Both the position numbers and the translations under genes were made by a program. This document shows positions 8,712 through 13,318 of a stretch of DNA of 13,318 bases, one piece after another (the stretch's first letter is position 1; every line of letters begins with the position of its first letter). The stretch is from JOPF133 sp052144935. GTDB lineage: Bacteria > Acidobacteriota > Terriglobia > Bryobacterales > Bryobacteraceae. Below the pieces are notes generated by a model, which did not search any database, was not told the DNA's origin, and saw only the letters and a program-made list of their open reading frames with translations. The DNA is taken from contig JBKQPR010000077.1 in NCBI GenBank assembly GCA_052144935.1, positions 1 through 13,318 of the forward strand, given 5' to 3'.

Positions 8712-10721
8712 TCACGTGCCCTGCACCGTCAAGTACGACGTCTGCGGCACCCGGTTCCCGTTCTGCGTCACCTGGATCGGATAGTCGCCGCTGCCGAGGC
8801 CCGCCGGCACGGTGATGAAAAACTCGTAGAGTCCCACGAATCCGCCGGCCAAGCCGGCGTAGGCCACTGCCGCGTTCGTCGAGCCGAACGAAAACGTCAC
8901 CGGGTTCACCAGCGTGTTGCTCTCGCCCACGATGACCCCAGGCAAGATCGATGGGGTCACGTCGCCAAACCCGATCCCATATGCGATGATCTGGTCGCCC
9001 GGCCGGGCGGGCCGGCTGTTCAACCCGAAGGATGCTCCGAGGCTGCTATTCAGCACATACGCGCCGTCGGAAACGAACGTGGCTACCATGTACTGGGTGC
9101 CGCCGGAACTGTAATTGGATGGCGCCAGCAGTCCCGGCGCGAGAGACTGCCGCGCGAACTGGAACGGCGCACTGGTGGCTTTGCAATTGGTGACCGTGAT
9201 GGCGACATTCCCCGTCGCGGAATCCTCCGGCGCCTGCACGTTGATCTGCTCCGGCGAGAGATACCACACGTAGGCCGGCTTCCCGTCGATGCTCACGCCG
9301 ATTCCGTCGAGCAAGGTGGGCGCGTTGGCTCCGCTGAAGTCGCCCGAAGTCCACTGACCAGGATTGGTGGCCGCCGACAGCCGCGGGTCGTTGGGATCGG
9401 CCAGGTTGGCCCCTTTGATTTCCAGCCACGAGCCGGAAGCGAAATACGGGTACCCGCCGTAAGCGCTCGCCGAATTGACGGAGGCGATTAGAGGCGGCGT
9501 GGGGTTGGTGCAGGTGTAAGCGCCGGGTGCCGCCGCCAGTTGCAGGCGAAAAACGGTACCCAGACCATTGGCGCCCCCGCTGACAGTTGTTCCATAAAGG
9601 TTTCCGTCCGCCGCCTGGAGGAGCGTGGTGCCGGGATTTGCGCCATCCGAGGAGTTGAAGCTGTGAAGGGTGGTGAGCGTTCCGCCTGGGGTAATCCTGA
9701 AAATCGTCCCAAGATCATTCAAGCCACCCTGCGACGTGGTTCCATAGAAATTTCCATCCGTGGCCTGCACCAGCCCGCCCAAGGGATCGGAGCCATCCCC
9801 ATTCGCCGTCCCGAAGCTGTAGAGCGTAGTCAGGGTGCCGCTGGAAGTGATCGTGAAGATCCGGCCCATATCGTAAGCCCCGCCCTGGGTCGTGGTTCCG
9901 TAAAAGGCTCCGTCCGTGCCCTGGACGAGTCCGCTGGCTTCCCCTTGGTCAACGCCGGAGCTCACAAAGCTGTGGAGCGTGGTCAGCGCGCCGGCGGCAG
10001 TCGTCTGGAACACCGTGCCGGCGAGAGCGGTGCCGCCTTCGCTGGTGACTCCATAGAAGTTCCCGTCGGACCCTTGAATGATGCTGTCCGGCTCCCGGCC
10101 TTCGCCCGGCTTTGACCCGAAGTTGTATACAGTGGTCAGTACACCGGAGGGTGTGATTTGGAAGATCGTGCCGGCGCTGTAGGTTCCGCCCTCTAGCGTG
10201 GCTCCAAAGAAATCGCCGTTCCCCGCCTGGATCAGGAGGCCGCTGTTACTGCCGTCACCCGGAGTCGTGCCGAAGGTGTATAGCGTGGTCAGGGTGCCGC
10301 CCGGTGTAATCCGGAAAACCGTACCGTAACCCAATGTGCCTCCGGCCCCCGTGGTCCCATAGAAGTTTCCGTCGCTGCCTCTTACCATCCCCTTGGGGAG
10401 GTAACCGTCGGCGCAACCGGACTGGGAACAGAAGTCGTGAAGATCTGTCAAGGAACCGCTAGGCGTAAGTCTAAAGACATACCCATAGTTGCCGCCCAGG
10501 GTTGTCCCATAGAAGTTCCCGTCGGTACCTTGCACCAAGGGGCCGGCCGGGCCGCCGCCACTGCCGGCGAAACTAGCCAGGGTTGTCAAAGTCTGGGCCT
10601 GCGAGCCGGCCGCCGCGCAGATTACCAGGAGTGCGGGGAGCCTCCCGACCCTGCGCCACACGGTTTTCCGCTTGCTGACGTTTCCCGTCTGACCTGTGTT
10701 CGGAAACTGACTTGCGGGCAT
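8712..10721 (-). CDS. Secreted GloVer-repeat protein with Solibacter-type C-terminal domain
   Basis: 669 residues from ATG 10721. I prefer this start to the in-frame ATG at 10766 because AAGGAG (10731-10736, minus strand) sits 9 nt before it. The N-terminus has a basic stretch (KRKTVWRR) and a hydrophobic core ending AAAGSQAQ, a Sec signal peptide with cleavage near residue 42. Residues about 62-395 hold seven tandem repeats spaced 50-52 residues apart, each with a (T/S)DGNFYGTT-like segment, GG, GT(V/I)F-x-I-T and GTLTTLYSF. This is the GloVer-type repeat (TIGR03803, from memory). Residues about 412-669 are the Solibacter C-terminal domain (TIGR03437, from memory): IASVNSASAY, an Ig/TIG-like ANLADPNDPR part, VWYLSPEQINVQAP, then AVAYAGLAGGFVGLYEFFI and a last beta-strand. 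Both domains are common in exported acidobacterial proteins. The function is unknown; a beta-propeller-like surface or matrix role is inference. Confidence 0.9.
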   Translation of the reverse strand: MPASQFPNTGQTGNVSKRKTVWRRVGRLPALLVICAAAGSQAQTLTTLASFAGSGGGPAGPLVQGTDGNFYGTTLGGNYGYVFRLTPSGSLTDLHDFCSQSGCADGYLPKGMVRGSDGNFYGTTGAGGTLGYGTVFRITPGGTLTTLYTFGTTPGDGSNSGLLIQAGNGDFFGATLEGGTYSAGTIFQITPSGVLTTVYNFGSKPGEGREPDSIIQGSDGNFYGVTSEGGTALAGTVFQTTAAGALTTLHSFVSSGVDQGEASGLVQGTDGAFYGTTTQGGAYDMGRIFTITSSGTLTTLYSFGTANGDGSDPLGGLVQATDGNFYGTTSQGGLNDLGTIFRITPGGTLTTLHSFNSSDGANPGTTLLQAADGNLYGTTVSGGANGLGTVFRLQLAAAPGAYTCTNPTPPLIASVNSASAYGGYPYFASGSWLEIKGANLADPNDPRLSAATNPGQWTSGDFSGANAPTLLDGIGVSIDGKPAYVWYLSPEQINVQAPEDSATGNVAITVTNCKATSAPFQFARQSLAPGLLAPSNYSSGGTQYMVATFVSDGAYVLNSSLGASFGLNSRPARPGDQIIAYGIGFGDVTPSILPGVIVGESNTLVNPVTFSFGSTNAAVAYAGLAGGFVGLYEFFITVPAGLGSGDYPIQVTQNGNRVPQTSYLTVQGT

Positions 10722-10730
10722 TCGTACGTT

Positions 10731-10736
10731 CTCCTT
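10731..10736 (-). promoter_or_regulatory. Shine-Dalgarno site deciding the GloVer-gene start
   Basis: The minus strand reads GGGAAGGAG just upstream of ATG 10721, with AAGGAG at ideal spacing (9 nt). The alternative upstream ATG at 10766 has no comparable site and would prepend 15 residues before the signal peptide. Confidence 0.75.
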
Positions 10737-10798
10737 CCCAAGGGGTAAATCGCCAAAGCTTACCACGGGACCTCAGCGCCGATGAGAGCGCCCGCTCA

Positions 10799-10838
10799 CC
10801 AAACTGTTTCAATTATGTTCTTCTCCATACAGGAGCAA
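10799..10838 (-). promoter_or_regulatory. Candidate promoter/operator of the GloVer gene
   Basis: On the minus strand, CATAAT (10812-10817) fits a -10 box; TTGCTC (10833-10838) could be the -35 at a short 15-nt spacing. Immediately downstream of the -10 is AAACAGTTTGG (10799-10809), where transcription would start. The same arrangement (ATAAT, one or two bases, AAACAGTTTGG) occurs at 13250-13265, which makes a regulator site plausible. The leader to the ATG would be about 85 nt. Between this site and the next repeat cluster (10839-11044) I see nothing recognisable. Confidence 0.35.
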
Positions 10839-11044
10839 GCACCGCCCTTGTGACACCGGGCAGATTTTCCCGGCTGGCTCCGTCACGGCCCGATCGCCGC
10901 GTACCGCCCGCCGCCGGGACCACGAAACAACCGAATCCAAGGCCGACGGCAAAGCCTGGAACCTTGCGCCTGCTAGTGTATGGACGGTGATTGCGAGTGA
11001 ATCCTGCTTGGGAGCGTAGGCGCTGCTTTGCGCGACGAGCGCCA

Positions 11045-11491
11045 TGCAAATGCCGGCATCCTCATGCGCACCGCCTGGCGTACATTGGGATCGCCCTGCC
11101 ACCAGACGCCGGAGGAGACCGAGGAGCCATCCACCAGCTTGCTGCCGCGCGCTAAGCCCTCGGTTGTGCATCTGCGGAGCGAAACGGTCCCGCCGCGCGG
11201 ACGGCCGCTCTCGGCCCCCGCTCGCATGGCCGCCGCCCACCGCGCCGAGGGCGGGACGCGGGGCAGCGATCGGGAAGCCGGCGCCGCCGCGCGGATGGAC
11301 GCTGTCGGCCGCGGTCGCGCGTCGGCATTGTCATGCGCGCCGCCTGGCGCACGCCGGGATCGGCCCGCCGGCAGCCGCAGGCGACCGAGGAGCCGTTCAC
11401 CAGCTTGCCGGCGCACCAGCGCACCGGGCGGCCCGGCGCCGCGCGCCTGGCCGCTCTCGGCTCGCGGTCGCACGGCCGCCGCCCACCGCGG
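11045..11491 (+). repeat. GC-rich mosaic repeat cluster D
   Basis: Located between the GloVer gene and the unknown secreted-protein gene, both on the minus strand. Gamma copies are at about 11050-11165 and 11315-11420. Beta cores are near 11203, 11297 (shortened) and 11449. The beta prefix GAAGCCGGCGCCGCCGCGCG is at about 11275. No full alpha copy is seen. Modules again read on the plus strand, here opposite to both flanking genes. Bases 11492-11607, up to the stop codon of the next gene, are less GC-rich and show no terminator or gene. Confidence 0.85.
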
Positions 11492-11607
11492 GTAGCCTCA
11501 CCGTTGAGCCGAATGCTCTTGGGAGTCTTCGCGCCCCATCTCCTATGCGAAGTTCGTTCTACATAACTCACGCCCCGCGCCGATGCCGCTCTATGCGACA
11601 CCGAGGC

Positions 11608-12675
11608 CTACCGCGACACGGGCGTGAGGTTGTGCCAGTTGAAAGGGTCGCCGGGGCGCAGGGCCGAATTCACGGACACGCCGGTGTTGGGGTTGTAAAA
11701 GTAGTTCGGGTTAGGACCGAGAGGGGCTTCGTGATGCTGGCCGGTCGCGGGGTCGGCGGTCCACTGCACGCCGTTGATGATGTCATCCATTTGCATGGAT
11801 TGGCGATGCCGTTCCGCATCCATCCTTTCGAAACGCTGTTGCTGAGCGGCCATGGTCTCCTGCGTCTGTTTCAGAACCAGGGCGGTGGATTGACGGCTGA
11901 GTGCGGCCTGGCGAGCGATCCACTCGGGGTTCAGTGTGAACGACCTCGCCGAATGGTCCAGCATTCGCAGAGCCTGCGGCGCCTGGGCGCGCGGAGCGAT
12001 CAAGCTCACCAGCCCGCTGACTGCCCAGTTGCGGATGTCGGAAAAGCTGGAAGTAGTCAGCGTGGTTTCGGACCAGACATAGGCAGCCAGCTCCTGCCCG
12101 TTGGCGACGCACCGGAAGAGCGCCTCGCCCGCGGCCGTCGTACTAACCACTTGGCCTTGCGGAGTGCTGGCAATCACCTGCCGTTCGGGGGATAGCACCG
12201 GAGGAAGCAGGTCCGCGCTCTTGAGCTGCATGTCCTGGCACATGCCGCGGAAACGTCCCTGTGCGTACGCCACGGCGAAATCCTTGCCTGGAAGATACCT
12301 GGCTGCGATGCCCCAGTCCACGCCTGTGGAGTAGCGCGTCCCCTCGGGCGCGCCAAAATGCGGAACGGTGAACGCGGGCACGGCCGAGTCGCCCACCCGC
12401 AGATTGGTGTGGCCGTCGGGAGACGTCATGTCGATCAGGAAGCGGGGATTGTTGGCGCCCAACCGGTAGGCGCCTCCGCTGATCTTCCACCCTTTCGGCA
12501 CCTCGATGGAGAAAGCGTTCTCCTGGGTGTCGTGCACGACCACCCAATCGGCTGACGGTTGCCCACCTCCCTGAGCCTTGCCGCTGGCGGCTGTGGGGGC
12601 CGGCTTGGCGCCCTGCGACACAGCGCTTCCGGCGCAGAGCGCCAGCCCGGATACCAGAAAGACCATCGTTCGCAT
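11608..12675 (-). CDS. Secreted protein of unknown function
   Basis: 355 residues. I do not recognise a named family. The start ATG at 12675 is preceded by GAGGTGA (12682-12688, minus strand) at 6-nt spacing. Residues 1-20 are a signal peptide (MRTMVFLVSGLALCAGSAVS), followed by a low-complexity Ala/Gly/Gln/Pro linker to about 41. Residues 42-230 are a globular part opening WVVVHDTQENAFSIEVPKGW, which resembles the start of PsbP/DcrB-like exported domains in pattern only. It contains two cysteines (146, 189) that could form a disulphide. Residues 249-300 are a charged, Gln-rich helical region (probable coiled coil). The tail 301-355 is rich in Asn, Pro, Gly and Trp (NPNYFYNPNTGVSVN). No catalytic motif or membrane anchor is visible. 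It stands alone, with repeat clusters on both sides. Confidence 0.82.
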   Translation of the reverse strand: MRTMVFLVSGLALCAGSAVSQGAKPAPTAASGKAQGGGQPSADWVVVHDTQENAFSIEVPKGWKISGGAYRLGANNPRFLIDMTSPDGHTNLRVGDSAVPAFTVPHFGAPEGTRYSTGVDWGIAARYLPGKDFAVAYAQGRFRGMCQDMQLKSADLLPPVLSPERQVIASTPQGQVVSTTAAGEALFRCVANGQELAAYVWSETTLTTSSFSDIRNWAVSGLVSLIAPRAQAPQALRMLDHSARSFTLNPEWIARQAALSRQSTALVLKQTQETMAAQQQRFERMDAERHRQSMQMDDIINGVQWTADPATGQHHEAPLGPNPNYFYNPNTGVSVNSALRPGDPFNWHNLTPVSR

Positions 12676-12699
12676 GCCGCGTCACCTCGCACGGTCGCC

Positions 12700-12775
12700 A
12701 TTCTATCGCGAGGGGGCACTGATTGGCGAATGCCGAGAGCCGCTTACGGAAGCGCTGTAACCGGCGGAAGCGCTG
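12700..12775 (-). promoter_or_regulatory. Upstream region of the unknown secreted-protein gene with 11-bp direct repeats
   Basis: A weak -10-like box TAGAAT (minus strand, 12700-12705) lies about 25 nt before the ATG, without a clear -35. Further upstream, the 11-mer CGGAAGCGCTG occurs twice on the plus strand (12747-12757 and 12765-12775) with an 18-bp period, which could be a tandem operator. Neither element is proven. Confidence 0.3.
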
Positions 12776-12825
12776 CCCGCGCCGGGAATGGCGGTAGGTT
12801 GGTTATCCCCAAGTGACCCGCAGAG

Positions 12826-13090
12826 ACCCGAGATCGTGTGCCAGGGAGGCGAGGCTCGCCGCGGATCTGGTGCATCGGCAGCGCGAAACGGGCCCGTCGC
12901 GCGGATGGCCGCTCTCGGCCCGCGGTCGCCTGGCAGTCGCCAACCGCAGCGCGGGGCGGGACGCCGAGCAGAGACTGGCGCGGCCTGGCGGCCGCCAGTG
13001 GCGCCGGGCAGCCATTCGCCATGCGCCCCCACGCCGGCATCGTCATGCGCGCCGCCTGGCGCACGTCGCGGTCGCGGCCCACCGCGTAGC
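12826..13090 (+). repeat. GC-rich mosaic repeat cluster E
   Basis: A compact array with one of each module: delta at about 12830-12885 (GAGATCGTGTGCC, then GCGGATCTGGTGCATC), beta at about 12895-12945, alpha at about 12973-13018, and a truncated gamma at about 13031-13075 that stops before the CACCAGCTTGCTGCC part. All are on the plus strand. Its order (delta, beta, alpha, gamma) is the cleanest single-copy example of the family. GC content falls after it. Confidence 0.85.
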
Positions 13091-13199
13091 AGGCGCCGAT
13101 GGTCGCCGGTGACCAACCGGGCGCGCCGCGCTCGCCGACGCCGTCCCGGCTCGGCCCACCCGTCAAATCGGACTTCGCGGTGTAGTTTCCAGAAAGATA

Positions 13200-13277
13200 A
13201 CAAAAACCGGCCAAACTGTTTGAACCGAAATATTCAGCGTAAGCGACTTATAATCAAACAGTTTGGCCGGTTTTTGT
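13200..13277. repeat. Perfect 24-bp inverted repeat enclosing a TATAAT box
   Basis: The left arm 13200-13223 and right arm 13254-13277 are exact reverse complements, 30 nt apart. Outer ends are A-rich (left) and TTTTT (right), and inner ends read CCAAACTGTTTGA. TATAAT (13249-13254) overlaps the first base of the right arm. Possible readings: paired operators around a rightward promoter, a bidirectional terminator (the long loop argues against this), or a remnant of a small mobile element. The arms do not match the GC-rich modules, and the local base composition is far more AT-rich than the preceding cluster. The rest of the window (13278-13318) is too short to assign. Confidence 0.7.
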
Positions 13278-13318
13278 GGGCTTATCCGGTCCAATCTGTG
13301 CACGCGCCCCTAATTCAT

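Noticed and set aside
10722..10766. Upstream ATG adding 15 residues to the GloVer protein
   Set aside because: It lacks a Shine-Dalgarno site, while ATG 10721 has AAGGAG at good spacing and gives a normal signal peptide.
13120..13200. Insertion-sequence end (a GTAGTTTCCAGAAA-like stretch at 13182-13195)
   Set aside because: It felt reminiscent of an IS21-like terminus, but there is no transposase and no second end in the window.
12744..13214. Minus-strand 156-codon frame from the inverted repeat through cluster E
   Set aside because: Mostly repeat-module sequence with no ribosome-binding site; no known domain.

Overview
The window looks like chromosomal DNA of an acidobacterium of the Solibacter/Bryobacteraceae type. 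The evidence is very high GC content, a secreted protein ending in the C-terminal domain typical of Solibacter (TIGR03437, named from memory), an ABC-permease/M1-peptidase fusion, and an IRBP-like S41 peptidase. No RNA gene, CRISPR array or intact mobile element was found.

Layout from left to right: the last 60 codons of adenylate kinase (+); a repeat cluster (304-1004); a 5'-truncated permease/M1 metallopeptidase gene (-); a junction at about 4480-4492, directly followed by a 5'-truncated ABC1/UbiB-type kinase gene (+) whose last codons lie inside the second repeat cluster (5436-6650); a secreted S41 peptidase (+); a third repeat cluster (8085-8640); a secreted GloVer-repeat protein (-); a fourth cluster (11045-11491); a secreted protein of unknown function (-); a fifth cluster (12826-13090); and an AT-richer tail with a perfect 24-bp inverted repeat around a TATAAT box.

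The genes do not form one operon. They are mostly exported or membrane proteins (peptidases, a surface repeat protein, an unknown secreted protein) and stand as single transcription units in alternating directions. The strongest unexplained signal is between the genes. A GC-rich mosaic repeat family, built from modules here called alpha, beta, gamma and delta, fills about 3.2 kb (roughly a quarter of the window). Every copy I could find points the same way whatever the direction of the neighbouring genes. Two other points deserve attention. First, two unrelated genes have lost their 5' ends at the same point (4480-4492), which means a rearrangement or an assembly chimera. Second, an AAACAGTTTGG motif lies just downstream of a -10-like box at two separate places.
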